From Edolisoma coerulescens (lineage: Eukaryota > Chordata > Aves > Passeriformes > Campephagidae), in contig VWZW01006262.1 of the NCBI GenBank assembly GCA_013397115.1, forward strand, positions 248,001-312,000: a stretch of DNA of 64,000 nucleotides. Reading direction: 5' to 3'. Position 1 is the stretch's first letter, and each line of letters starts with the position of its first letter. Both the position numbers and the translations under genes were made by a program. Below the pieces are notes generated by a model. It was not told the origin of the DNA, made no database searches, and saw nothing but the letters and a program-made list of their open reading frames with translations. Positions 35,972-48,790 of this stretch are shown here, in pieces.

Positions 35972-37592
35972 CACATGGATATTTTGGTAGGAGTTGGTGT
36001 GTTTATTTTTGACATAGGGTCTGAACTGTGAGTACCAGGGGGAGGAGGCAAAAAATCACCACCGTTAGTACTTACTAAGCAACACTTTATTTTGGTAATG
36101 CAGTGTCTTTTAGAATACAGATTATGAAGCTTTGCATTTTTATGAAATTTGTTTTAATTTCTTGCTGCAGAGGTGCCATGCATTATTCAAGATTATAAAA
36201 TGATTTGGATTTCAGGAGCATTTGGATTTGCTGATGAGGATTTCAAGCTGTGTAATTATGAAACTGTATGCACATGGGTTGGAAGTTCAGAACTCATTAG
36301 CGCAATCATTAAAATAACCATTTTTTTTAAGTGTGGTATTACATTCCGGGGTGTGCAATTACACTATCATGTGCTTCTGGTTACTGGAAACGTTCCTGTA
36401 ATAAACTTCAGGTCTAGAAATATGCTTCAAGATAAGTTCATAGCTTTAAGATCAGACACCTGGTCAAATGTTGCTTAGGTTATTAAAGAAAATTCAGTTT
36501 TATAGATTTAGAGCCATAACATGGTGCCTGCATGCATAAATTTACCTCCTGTTTATCCTAGAAAAATTTATAAGCTTTTACATATTTAGTGATGTATAAT
36601 GTAATTTTTCTTAAAATTGGAACATCTTGGAAGGGTTACTTATTTCAGCTCTACCTACTTTAACAGTAGTGGGGGCATGAAGGTTCTTACCAGATGGACT
36701 CCACAGTTTTAGTTTTTTCCAGTGTAGTGTTTGTGTTTGAACATTCTGAACTGTGAACTCTTTCTCTGAACATCTGTAACCACCAGATTTTTTCCATTTG
36801 GGATAAGTATTCCATTACTTTTCTCAGATTAAAAAAAAAGTTAAATAACTGTGACAGTAGATCTGTGACACTAATAAAATTCCTTATAGTTTTGGAATAA
36901 GATTTTCTGTTTAAATGCTAAATGGGAGGTTTTTGGAGTTAAAATCCTCTTTATGTAAGAGACATGTAAATCTGAAAGTTGTGCTTTTCTAGTTTGGTTT
37001 TCTTTTGATCCCCCTATCTGGTTTGTATTTTGGCTTTTCAGAGTATTAAAAACATAGAGCAAGGCAGAAGGTTTGGGACCTGGGTCACTTAGTTTTTGGG
37101 GAGTATTCAGCTGTACAGCCATAACACTTTCTCTTGACCTGAAAATGTGTTTTGTCATCTGGGCACTGAGTACTGTAGCTAATTGGTGATCTGACAAATG
37201 AAGCTGTCTGGTTTCTGTTCCTTGCACAATGAGAGGGATGGAGGGAGGGAGGTCATTCTCAGTGCATCTGGCCACAATGAGCTGAATGAACATTCAAATA
37301 CCCTGATGAAAAGAAGCTTAATATCGCTTTGTGTAAGCATAACCTGGTGGAAGAGTTACTCCTTCTTAGTGATTTTCATTGATAGAACAAATACTTGGAA
37401 TTCTGTATACATGTGTTGATGCTTAAGTGCCTTTAAGCACACAGATGTTAATGTTTACCAAGGGAATAATATGCATTGTAAAATGCTGTAGCCTTGTTGT
37501 GGTAAGATAATTTGGTGGGTTGTCTTGCTGTATAAAGTAAGCTGAGCTCTTAAATACTTCCACACAGTGGTTTAATTATGATATGTTTTGGA
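35541..37592 (+). other. Intron 2 between CR1 copies A and B
   Basis: AT-rich intron with a compound AC/AT microsatellite (35935-35976). Chance frames only; nothing recognisable as an exon. Confidence 0.6.
35935..35976 (+). repeat. Compound (AC)n/(AT)n microsatellite
   Basis: About nine AC units run directly into about seven AT units and then return to ACAC. Likely length-polymorphic. Confidence 0.95.
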
Positions 37593-37988
37593 AGCTGAGA
37601 GAATTGGAGTTGTTCAGCCCGGAGAAAGGAAGGCTTTGGGTAGATTCATTGCAACCTTTCAGTACATTAAAGGGGGCCTGTAAGAAAGATGCGTATAAAC
37701 TTTTTAACAGGGCCTGTTACAATAGGACAAGAGATTTTAAACTGAAAGAAGGCCAATTTAGGCTAGATGAGAAGGAAGAAAGTTTTTACAATGAGGTTGG
37801 TGAAACACTAGAGCAGGGTGTTCAGAGAGGTGGGAGATACCCCATCCCTGGAAACATTTAAGGTTAAATTGAATGGGTTTCTGGGCAACCTGATGTAGCT
37901 GAAGATGTGCCTGCCTGTGGCAGCAGGGGTTGATCTAGATCACCTTTAAAGGTCCTTTGCAACCCAAACTATTTATGATACTATTATA
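37593..37988 (+). mobile_element. CR1 LINE, 5'-truncated, copy B (older, diverged)
   Basis: About 395 bp of a CR1 3' end in sense orientation. It starts in the LRELELFSPEKGRLW region (family form RELGLFSLEKRRL) and continues through ATAGGACAAG-, TTTAAACTGAAAGA- and CCATCCCTGGAA-like blocks. It ends in AACCCAAACTATTTATGATACTATTAT, a decayed CR1 terminus. A frame of about 90 codons (37583-37861) is still open across the ORF2 remnant but is heavily altered, so this is a relic and not a gene. It differs from copies A and C in subfamily details. Confidence 0.88.
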
Positions 37989-38996
37989 TCATGTGTCCTA
38001 CTTAGATTGCATATGAATTGAGGAAGGAGTTTTTGTTCTGTTTTACAGTTGGGGCTCCAAAGACTCTTTCAGTACAAGGAATTAAACACCTACTGTGATA
38101 TACCTTGTTTCCCAGTGGTGAAGGAGAAGTTTTGTGTTGGTATTTCATTCCTTTTCAGAAGTGACTGTGTTCTGGCCTAATGAATTGATGTAAGTCTGTG
38201 TACAGTTTTGGGAAACTGCTTCAGTACAGTAAGCTTTCCTTCTTGACATCGGTACACAACTCCTGTATCAAGTTTTGTTCTTCTAAATCCTGTAACTCTT
38301 CCCTCCAGAAAGTTAAAGCATGTTAAAGTTTTGAAACACTGGTAGAAATCTCACTCATATTTCAGCAATTGCAAACAATTTTGGATCTGTGTTTTGGCAC
38401 TTTCTGGTTGTAACGGGGATGGTGTACTGGTGAGATGCCTAATACCACTGCTATTGTGAAAGCAAATACCTCTCACAAGTGTTAAAACAAAACCAATTCT
38501 GTTCTTTTGTGCAGGTTTGAGACATCAACCCTTATTTTATTTAGGGGGTAGTTGACATGTTTGAGGAAAATACCTTGTAAATTGCCTTTAGAAATGCACA
38601 CATAGAACCTGGCACACAGGTGCCAACTTCTTGATGTAGGCAACGTGGAGTCTAACAAAGTCTGCCCTAGTTTAACTTCAAAAGGCAGGGAAGGGCACTG
38701 GCTCCATACTTCAGCTTAGGAGGCAGCTTTGTGGCTGGAGAATAGCTGACTTCTATTGGAAGTGCCAAGAAAGTGTGACTTAGTTCCTCCTTTCGGGGGG
38801 AAGAGGCTGATGTGCGTGAAAGGCTGTAGGGATGGAGACACATGGACCTTTGATATACCTGTTGTACAGGAAATATCTTCTGAAAGGGTGGAGAAATAAG
38901 AGAATACGCCTTCATCTTTTTGAGAGTTCAGACGTATCTTCTGCAAAGCACCAGAACACTGACTGTGTTCATAACCTGCTTACAAGTTTTATGGAG

Positions 38997-39371
38997 GATG
39001 TTCAACCTGAAGAAAGGGAGGCTCGCGGGAGACCTTTTCTCTCTCTACACCTTAGTTGAAAGAAGGTTGTAGTAAGGTGGGTCAGTGTCTTCTCCCAGGT
39101 AACAAGTGATAGGACAAGCAGAAATAGCCTAATGTTGCACCAGGGAAGATTGAGATTGGATATTAGAACAAAATTCTTGACCAAAAGGGTTGTCAGGCAT
39201 TGGAACAGGCTGCCTAGAGAAGAGGTTGGGTCACCATCCCTGAAGGTATTTAAAAGGTGTGTAGAAGTGGCATTTACAGACATGGTTTAGTGGTGGACTT
39301 AGCAGTGCTGGGTTAGTGCTTGGACTGTTATCTTAAGGGTCTTTTCCAACCTAAATGATTCTGTAATTCTG
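38997..39371 (+). mobile_element. CR1 LINE, 5'-truncated, copy C
   Basis: About 375 bp of a CR1 3' end, sense orientation. It begins at TGTTCAACCTGAAGAAAGGG (ORF2 FSLEKRRL region) and contains AGGTAACAAGTGATAGGACA, TTGTCAGGCATTGGAACAGG, GACATGGTTTAGTGGTGGAC and TCTTTTCCAACCTAAATG. It ends in ATTCTGTAATTCT, the characteristic CR1 terminal octamer repeat. By eye it is the least diverged of the three copies and a different subfamily from A. Confidence 0.95.
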
Positions 39372-42300
39372 TTCAGTATTAATGCTTTCCTGTTTATTGT
39401 CTTATTCTCTGACAGTGGTGTTAATAGCAAAATTGAGTTAGAGTAATTTGAAGGCTCAAGTCATGAGGGATTTTAGTTTTCTTCTCTTTCTTCAAAGACA
39501 GATGGAACAATAGTTCAAGAACTTCAGTAGAATAAATTTGCTCACAGTTACACATTTAAGGGTCAAGATATAATGCTGCCTCTACATAGTTAAAGTTCAG
39601 CCAATTAGCAAAAAAAAAAAAGTTACCAAAAAATCCTTAAATAAAAAAGTGCAGTCAGGAAAATGTAAGAAATGATATCCAGGAATAAGTAGTCTAGTTG
39701 AAAAAAATGATGTAATGTTAAAATATTCTGAACTGTCTAGAATGGGAATATGTTTGCTGTGCTGCCATCTTCTACAAGCCCTTTTACTGATTTCATTCAA
39801 TAATGACTTCAATTGGTGCAGTTCTGTAGGGGTTTGATGCCTTTTTTTTTTCCTTCAAATTCTGATGAAGCTGTTAAGAGCCATTTTTTCATTGTTGTAG
39901 TGCTGGCAGTCCAGTCCTTGCTTTTTTACTCCAGACACTTTTCAGACATTTCATGGCATCCTTGTTTTTGAAGATTCCTTCCCTGTTATGAGGGGTGCCA
40001 GGTAATCTGAAAGTCAAAGGCTTGAGAAGCAGAAATAAGAAAAGCATTTTGAAAACATGCTAACGTTTTTGGGCAGCATGTGTTCTGAAGTGTATAAAGA
40101 CTATTCTAACTTCAGGTTTGTGTAGCAAAACTTTCTACAAAAGGATTCCAAATGCTTCTTTAAGTTCACTTTTGCTGTTCAGTAGTGGATGATGCTTTTC
40201 CTTGTACATACATCTTTGAGTGTCTAATTCTTTTTCTGTCGGGGTTTAGCTCATGCTCAAACTTATTTTCTAGCGGTAGAACTGTCTGTTCATAAAACTA
40301 AAAGTGGCTATTTGAAAGAAGGAAAGTCAACAGTATTTTCCTCAGGTCCAAAGGGTTTCCAGCTTTCAGGATTTTAGCACATTATCTGAAAAGAAAAGAT
40401 TTTGCAAATCACTCAGGTTTGAGAATCAACATGGGATGCCCGAATCTGAAGAATCATCCAACAATTCATCTGTTGTTGGAACCATTTTGGAGAAGTGTGA
40501 AAGAAGTGGTGTGAAGAGCAAGGGAGATGTTAAAAATGGTTTTAGAGTGTGCTTACCATTGCCTTTGCTGGGGACAGGGGCTGCAGTTGAGAAGGAAGCA
40601 ACATGTCTCCAGAACAGCTGGTGCAGTAGGTGGTAGACTGAGTTCACAGGGGAGAACAGACCTGTCTGGGTTTGTGGAGGAAGACCAGGCTGAGCACTGT
40701 GAGTGCAACTCTGTCACTGCTTTCTGCTGTTACCTTAGATAGTAAAGTAAGAGCAGAAACCAGTGACACAATTTCTCCTGTGGCCAGAGAGCAGCTGCAG
40801 AAATGCAGACTTCTGAGAGGTTGTCTTGTACTATTCCCTCTTCAGGAGAGAATGCTGGAACTGGAGACAAAAATTTAGGGCATCCTAGGTTACCTTTACT
40901 TTGCTCAGTTCAAGGCTCTTCCTGGCTTCCTGTGCCAGAAGAAGCCTTAGGATAAAAATATTTGATAAAAAAATGCTTGATAACTGTAGTTGAATAAAAT
41001 ATAGCCTTTACTTCCCGTATGTTTGGAATACATTTGTGTTAGCAAAATGATGTGGAATGTCAATTGCAAACAATACATGGCAAAGGGTAGTTCTAAAAAC
41101 GAAGCTGATGTGTTTTTATCTTGGTTGAAGGCTTCATTTGTGGATGTGTTTTCTGTTGCTTTTTGTTGAAAATTGAGTTGAAGACTAGCAATAGTCAAAA
41201 CTCAAGATAAAAATGCATGGACAGCTAGCCAAGTACAGATGTGCCTTGTGTGGTTTCCTTGAACAGCATGCAAATAGTATGTGGCTTTATACCACTGCTC
41301 TTGCAAAGTCGCACTTCTTCATATGGTGTGTGATTTCTTACTGATTAAAACTAGATACTTTTCAGTCCGTAAGGGTTTTTCTTGGTTACTCTCTTCCTGA
41401 CAAAGCAATTTCATGTCTTCCTTGCTTTTTTAAACAAAATAAGAGCTAACTTTTCGATGAACTCAAGTTCTACTCTTAGGTGATTATTTAGCAGGCTGTA
41501 ATAATTATAGTAATTAGATTTTTTTTTTTTAAAGTACACCTTTTCCAATGCATTTTTAACTTTAAGGTGTTATTCTCAAGAGGATAGTAAAATACACACA
41601 GTAGATCATGCAATCAAGTTAATGTAATCAAGTTGCTAATCATTTTCTTGGAAGAACTTCTATTAGAGAAGATGAAGACTTGCTCTTCTTTTGTTGAAGA
41701 AATGTCCTCATTTGCTGTTGATTGAGGTCCTAAGCTTTAGCTGCTAGGTTTAGCTTGACCCAGTGGCACTTTCAAGTTATGATTGCTTGCCTTCCTGGGA
41801 CTACACAAAGGTTACTGACTGATAAGAAATCAAAGAACGGAATTTCAGAGTACTGAGATTTTCCTGATCTTAATGTTTTACGTGTTTAAAATCTGAGTAA
41901 TCTTTCATATGGTGCTAATGCATTTTATATTAACACTTCTGAAAGTTTTTCTTAGATGACATGTTTCTTACATCGTTTTATGTTCAGCCTTTAAGGAAGG
42001 TTTTTCCAAAACTTTCCTTTATATCTAATATCTCCCTGTAGCAGTCAAAGCCTCAAGGAAAAAATGTGTATGATCAAGAAGTTCCTGTGGGTCAGTATAG
42101 AATAATGATAGTGAGATGGACAAACAATGCAGCAACAGGAATTAGGTGTCTTAAGATACTTTGCTGTCCCTTTGTGACATTGGAGCTAAACTGCTGAAGG
42201 TAGATATGAAATGTATTATGAAAGGGGCTTTGATCACCATGTGTGGTGTATTTAGTTTTCAAGTTACCAGATCTTATATGAAACTAAAACTACCCATGGG

Positions 42301-45300
42301 CTTTATTTGTAATCCTTGTATAGAACTGTAGTTCTTACTTCTTTGCCTCCTTTCTGCAAACTGGTTGTAGTAACTGTTGAATAAAGGAGTGAAGAATTTC
42401 AGTCTCCTTTTGGATGACAGCTCCTGTTTTGTTATTCTGTATAGCAGTAGCATTCATTTAATGGCCATTTAAGTAACACCTTCATAGCTAGAATTCTATT
42501 GAGTCTCATGTGTAAACACAACCTGGAAAAGTAAATTCATTTGGAGACAGTAGTAGTTAATCTAAGAAATCAAATACAAAGTGCACTTCAGCGAAGAATA
42601 TTTTTTTCCCTCTCTATAAGGTGTGGTTTGGTTTTTTGGGATTTTTTTGTGAAGATGAAAGCCTACACAGGTCCAACATTTTTGTGTTCAGAATCCCTTC
42701 CTCAAAAACCTTCCCTGCTCCATCCAGTCCCCGCAAAGCTGGCCTGAGATACAACCAAGGACTTGTAGCTATATACGGTCTCTTTACGTCATACATAAGT
42801 GATTCACATTCCTGTTTCCCTGTAACCATTTTAGGATGCTGTCCTGGTCTCATGCGAAAGTGTAGATGGCAGCAGTTGTGTACAGCTGTGCTTACATGGC
42901 CTGTTAGGTTGCCTTTGTCTCTGGAAAAGGGGCTTTTACTTCAGTATCTGAAGGCTCCACTTCCAGAAGGGGCACTCAGAGACAGTGAATGTTTCTTAGG
43001 CTTAGTTTTGCCTTAGCTGTGGTTTGGTGGCAGCCTTGAGCCAGCCTAAGTGTGCAATTGCTTTCAAAGAGATGGTGTTGTCTGTCCCCACCCAGTCCTG
43101 CTGCTCTTGCCCCCTGAACTGTACAGGAGCAGTTCTGCATTTAAACTGGTTTGACACAAGCATAAAACTTAATTGTTTTTACCAAGAACAGTTTTCCAAA
43201 TTAGTTCCTTTTTTGGGCTCTGTTTTTGCCAGAAGTGGTGAGAGGCAGCAGTTCTGGGTAGGGGAAGTTGTTGCTGATAGCATTTATGAAGTGGTCATGC
43301 TGCTGTGGTACAGAGGGAGTTGAGGCTCCTGTTCTTTGCTTGCAACCACTACGGGAAGAACTTCAGTTTCAGATTGTGTTGTTAAGCAAAAATGCACTAG
43401 AATAGGAACCATCTTTCACTCCTTTGACTGCAATGCATTGTTGAACTGGGCTTCCTTTGCTGTTGTAGCCCACAGGTTTCAGAGATTTGTTGCTATTTCA
43501 CAGCCTAATTTTTGCCCCTGTCCTCTGATCAATGAAATTCCATTTGTTTCTTGCAAGGCAGGGAATATGTGACTAATTTACATATAAGAACTTAGAAACT
43601 GTGATTGAACATGTAGTAAGAACTGTCCTATACCACTTCATGTGCCTTCCTGCTCTGGCTGTTGTATCCAGTTTGCTTGGAAGTCCTGTCTGCTCCCCTG
43701 AAAAAAGGTACCTGCTGGCATTGCCTCTCATCCTGCCCTGCAGGCCTGGCTGTTTAAGGAATTTAGGTTTTTTAGAATTAGGTTTTAGGATAGGTGTGTG
43801 GGCTTTTTTCNATGTACTGCTTCATCCGAATGTAGTTTGGCATCCAAGAAGCTGTATTTCATGAAGTCAAAAATACTGGAGAAGACTTGGTTTTCACCTC
43901 CTTAGACCAAAAAAAAAATTAAGTGGAGAACTATTATGCTGCAGCAGAAAGGGTTTTGTAGCTATGCTGATTAGCTGTGCTGCTTCAAAGTTTAGAAAAC
44001 TTGATGATTGGTCACATATAGGGGAGGAAAACCTGATAATTGCAGCAGTTGGAACCTCAGCTTTTCTTCATTAAAACTAATGAGGATATGAATAATTCTA
44101 CAGTTTGGAGGCCTGAAAAGCAGTACAAGACCTGGAAATAGAGATTGTGGGCAGACAGAAAAGCCCGTTCTTGTGCTGTGATACTTAATTGATCAATCAC
44201 TGTTTGAAAAATCCAAACTTGTACATTCCTGTCAGCAGGCACTGGGAGAGTTATGTCAAAAGGTTCAGAATGCTCTGGATCATTATAAACATTGGCCATC
44301 AGGTGTTTGTGGGCTGCCTGCTTTTCTGCTTTAATTAACCATATTCTGGTAGTAGAACTGAGCTTGAAAGTTAACATGCACAAATATTGTATCAGACCTA
44401 CCTGGCTGGTAACCTCAGAATAGAAGAGGAAAGTTGAGGATGACTGTGTCCAGCTTCCCGGTAGGCAAAGCATGGCGCACCATTTAGAGCTACATGTACA
44501 CCTGTATCCCTGTATTAATACAGATAAAGACATATGTGGTGTAACTGTGTCAGAAATTCGAGTGAGAAGTGGTTTCTTCTGGTTTATTTATTACTTCAAA
44601 AGTGAAATTTTGAAATTGTCCCAATTGTGTAAAGCATAGGAGTAAATACTTCCAACTATTCTTTTTGCTGTTGGGTGTCTACTTAGTAACACTAGCCACT
44701 CTGTGGAAGATTGCCGAAAATACAAACATAGTTTAAATATCTTCAAGTCATATGAGATAGAATTGAGGAAGAATAACAAACAGCATTTGAAGTATTTTTA
44801 TCTTGTGTTAACATTTGATTGCATTATAAACAGTGGGTGTTTTTGGGACTTCCAGTACTTGGCTTTTTCCCCAGTATGTTCCTTATTCTTAGGAAAGGGA
44901 AAAAACCCACCAAACCCAGACTTGTACTGTGAACACATTATAAACACTGTCTTTGTTGCCTGTTGAATTTTTCTGCAGTAGTTTCAAGCAGTGGAAAATA
45001 GTTTCATCCAGTTAATGGAAGACATATTATTGACTGAATCTGATGCAGAGAAAATTGAACTATCTGTTAAAACTGAGGAACTGCTTATTTTTAGTACATT
45101 GTTCTGTAAGCGCAGACATTTGTAACGAGAATTCCTAGACTGCTAATGTCCTAAGAAAAACCAAAGCATCTTTGAGCCCTCTACGGTTTTTATGTGCTAT
45201 TGCTTATTGCCCCTAATTTTCAGGACTGGGTGTTACCGTTCCTGTCTGACCTAACAATTTACTGTATTTTCTCTGGGAAATCAGGAACAAGATGCAGAAC

Positions 45301-45620
45301 TTGGCCTTGTGTGGAGACAGTAGTGAATGGAATATCCTTCCTGTTTAGGGATGAGAGCAGATCCTTTCTTTGTCTTTTAGTTCTTCTTGTGTTAGGCGGA
45401 GGCATCTAAGGTTTTTATCATGAGGGATAAGGCAGGATTTGAAAAGTGATTGACATAAGTGCCAACAGAATCAGACTAGGAAAGCTACAGTATAATGAAA
45501 CAAGATGCTATTAGCTGCCAATCAGTTTCGAGAATTTACCAGAAAGATGTTTGAGGTAACAGATGAAAAAAAAATCATATACTTAAGGTGAAGGAGAGAG
45601 TAAACCATATCCTGACCCTC
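39372..45620 (+). other. Intron 2 between CR1 copy C and the A/C-rich block
   Basis: AT-rich intron with poly-A (39609-39621) and poly-T (about 41518-41530) runs, a T/G tract (42621-42650) and one ambiguous base at 43811. The stretch from 42.6 to 43.9 kb is somewhat higher in G+C and carries several chance frames of 80-130 codons; a 158-codon minus-strand frame lies at 44057-44533. None shows a domain or family I recognise, and none has convincing exon context. Confidence 0.5.
43811..43811. other. Single ambiguous base (N)
   Basis: One N directly after a short T run (TTTTTTC). It is probably an unresolved base call or polymorphism. Confidence 0.98.
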
Positions 45621-45735
45621 TTAAATAAACAAACAAAAAGCTACCCCCCGCCCCCAAACAAACAAAGAACCCCCATCAAAACCAGCTGACCAAAAAAAAA
45701 AAAGTCAGACAGCCTTTTTTGGTTGGTTGTTTGTC
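45621..45735. repeat. A/C-rich low-complexity block with poly-A run
   Basis: Repeated AAAC and AACAA words with C runs (CCCCCCGCCCCC) and a 12-A run at 45692-45703, followed by TTTTTTGGTTGGTTGTTTG, which is roughly complementary. The two halves could pair imperfectly. Confidence 0.75.
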
Positions 45736-48734
45736 TATACCTATAAACCAGCATAGGGACTGATAGCATACACTTAGCTTCCTCAATGTCCTGTCTCCCC
45801 AAATTCCTTTCTCCAAAAAGTGAGAGAAAAAGCCAAACCAACAGCAAAAAGCATCAAGCAAAAACCCCAAACCGCTGCTGCATCATGGAAATAGTAGCAG
45901 CAGCACTTGTTTAGATGGACTAGGGAACAGTGGTTTGCAGATTGAGTGATTTTCAGTGTTTTCCCTCTCTGCATCATAATCTTACAACCCCAAGAGCTCG
46001 TTTTGCAGTTTCTGCCTGCCCCTCTACCTCCAATATTCTGTTAAGTATGCAATTACTAGGCAATTCCTGATTTATGGTTTGGAAAAGAATGTGTTAATCT
46101 GGGCAAAGGACTGGCTACAGTCGCTTGTTAAAATGGGTTTTTTTACTTTCCTGTTTGGATGTGCCCAGTGTGAGCTTTTTCAGTGTTGATTCTTGTTCGA
46201 TAAGCAAGCATTGTCTAAATGTTTGTTCTGAGAAAACACGTGTTAATGTCATCAGCTCTGAACTTCTGGAGAAGCCAAATGGGCTAACCTCAGATCACTC
46301 ACTGGAAAAGTTGCACTTCACTCTAGCCTGCAACCATTTTCCATTCCTTTATTCATTCTGTCTGATGGCATTTACATACAGGCTTACCCCTACACATTTT
46401 TGTGTGACATTCAGAACTGCATGTGTTATACTTGTATTTGTCTTACTAATTGTATAAATGATATTCATTGCATCAGGTACCTGCATTCTGCTCTTCTATA
46501 CAGCTACAGGCTAAAAGATTAGATGGTAATTATGGTATAAACTAGTAGCTGTAGAAGCTGTAGTCTCTTTGACTGGTCTGTTCCCATTGCTAAATCCCTT
46601 TAAATCGTGTTTTCCAGAGAACTTCCAAATGTACAAAGCATGTTGCTTATTCCTGTTAACTTTTTCCCATTAATTCCCCTGTTTCCAGCTGCTGTCTTGC
46701 CAGGAAAAATAGATACAGGACAGTTGGTTGGATGAGTATATTGCAGACAAGACCATTTCTTTAACAAAGTCTAACACAAAGTCTGAGAGGCTCTGTCAGA
46801 GTGGCAACCAACTGCTTATCCAAGCTGAGATTGCTTTGTTTTGGCATCTCCTCTAAAACTTGGCAAAGTAGTGGAGCACATAAGGAACTTTTAAAAAAAT
46901 TTTTTTAAAAAATGTATTATTTTCACTTCATAAACAACAGATCTATTAAACCTTATCACCTGTGATTTATGGAAGACTGTAGGTGTAAAGTGGAATAAAT
47001 TGCAAGTGCAAGACAGTTTTTGAGAATGTTTGAAATAATAAATTTGAGAGCATTTGTAATAATAAAATTTACTGTGAGTGGAAAAGATCAGCCACAAATA
47101 CAGCCTGCAAGGCTGTGGGTCTTCCATACCATGGAACTGTATTTGGGTTAGGGTGAGTCTTGCCCCAGCCCAGCCCTCCCAGGACATTGTCTCTCTTTGC
47201 ATTGTCACCTTCTCAGCAGAGGAATTCTGTCCTGCCCCTGCTGCCTCCCCCGCTGGGATGTGGGCAGCACAGGGTACCATGAGCAGGTCTGCAGCCAGCA
47301 CGCAGTGGGACCCGTGCTTGGTATTGGCGTGGGACTGAGTCATTAGCAGCGCTAAATGGTGCAGCAAGGTTTTGTCATCTTGCACATCTAAAGGCAGAGT
47401 GCAGGTTCCACTGGAGTACATTGCTCCATCATTCTGAGTCTTTGAACTACATCACCTCTGCTGCTGATTATGTGATCAAATCCCCTTGTGAAAAGTGTGT
47501 GGAGTCTGGCAGGGCTTGTGCTGTTGCTTTGTGTGTTTATGGATGTCTTGGGCTACCATTCCTTTTTTCTCTAGCAGATTGCTGCCCCCATGTTCTCTTC
47601 CCATGCTTTTGTAACCTGGTGTGTGGCATTTGAGTGCTAGTGGAATCCTAATTCTTGCCCCTTTCACTCATTAGCTAACAGTGTTAGTGATTATGTAGTG
47701 CTTCTGGCAGAGGCATGGTGCATCGTATTTTAAAATGGTTTTGTACATGTAGTGTATCCAAAAAGAAAATTCTGTGAAAGAAGTCTTGAAAAGCCGGTTA
47801 ATCAGTAGAATATTAATCGTCATGTTGAATGCACTGACATTTTAAGCAATTAAACATTTTCAGGAGAAGGAAGAAGAACTGTCAGTTTGGAATCATGTAG
47901 CACTTTTTAAAATTTCTAGTAGCTAGTGTTTTGTTAGCTGGCTAGTACTGAGAAATTTGTAACAAAGTTTTTTATAGTGGATCTAAGAGACATGTCTTTG
48001 AACTTATACAAGAATTACCTTTTCTATTAATTAGATATTGATGTGTTCTTCCCAGCTGTTAATTGCAAAGGGCTCTTTAAACAATTTCTGTTTAGTTCAG
48101 TTGTTTGTTACTGCATGCATTGGCTTTCAGCAGTGCAAAATGTAAATAAACCTAACAGCTCAACAGTGTGATCACATACTGTGTATAATTTAGATAATGT
48201 TGTCTTTGGGGGTTTTTTTTTGACCAGATTTTATGGGGAGGCAGTATCTCTTCATTTATCTATCTGGATAAACTTCAGTGTTTGGAGAAGGATATTCTGT
48301 CTGCAGTGACTTGCAGTGTAATTACATATTGTTTTGAGTCTGTGCTATATATTTCAATTGAAAGCCTCTGCTTCAGCTAAAGCTTGGACTGAATAAGATG
48401 AACTAAGGGAGCTTTTTGGATGACACATAAATAGATTATTTGTCTTTCAAAAATGCAGAAACATTTGGAGAAAAAAAAATCTAAGGTGAATTGAAATATT
48501 TTGTTTCCTAGATTTGGTGACATTTGAACATGAAATCAGTTGGCCGTTGTTTGTGATGCCTTTGGATAATGGCTGTGGCTTATTTTGGACAGCAGCTTGT
48601 GCTGTGCATTGTGCCTCAGCACATGCTCCTTTCCCCACAGATTTTAAATATACTGTTTTTGAATGCACATTGTGGATTCTTATGTTCTGGAGCAAACTGT
48701 AAATTTGAAAGAAGTGGTGCACAGCAAGACTTCC

Positions 48735-48790
48735 AAAGTGTTTAAGGATTGTGTTGGAACTTGAGGGACCTTGTAAAGGTCTTTGCTAGT
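48735..48790 (+). mobile_element. Possible decayed CR1 3' terminus
   Basis: GTGTTGGAACTTGAGGGACC followed by TTGTAAAGGTCTTTG resembles the CR1 3' motif (GTTGGAACTTGATGATCTTTAAGGTCC type). It is only about 55 bp and no further CR1 sequence is visible, so this is weak. Confidence 0.25.

Noticed and set aside
35806..36051. Minus-strand frame with a CIYIYMCVCVCVY stretch resembling a hydrophobic segment
   Set aside because: It is the translation of the AC/AT microsatellite.
42621..43323. Consecutive + strand frames of 131 and 99 codons
   Set aside because: No known domain, no conserved motif and no coherent splice signals; the region is only locally less AT-rich, which lengthens chance frames.
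44057..44533. Minus-strand frame of 158 codons
   Set aside because: Composition and sequence show no recognisable family, and no promoter or splice context; most likely chance.
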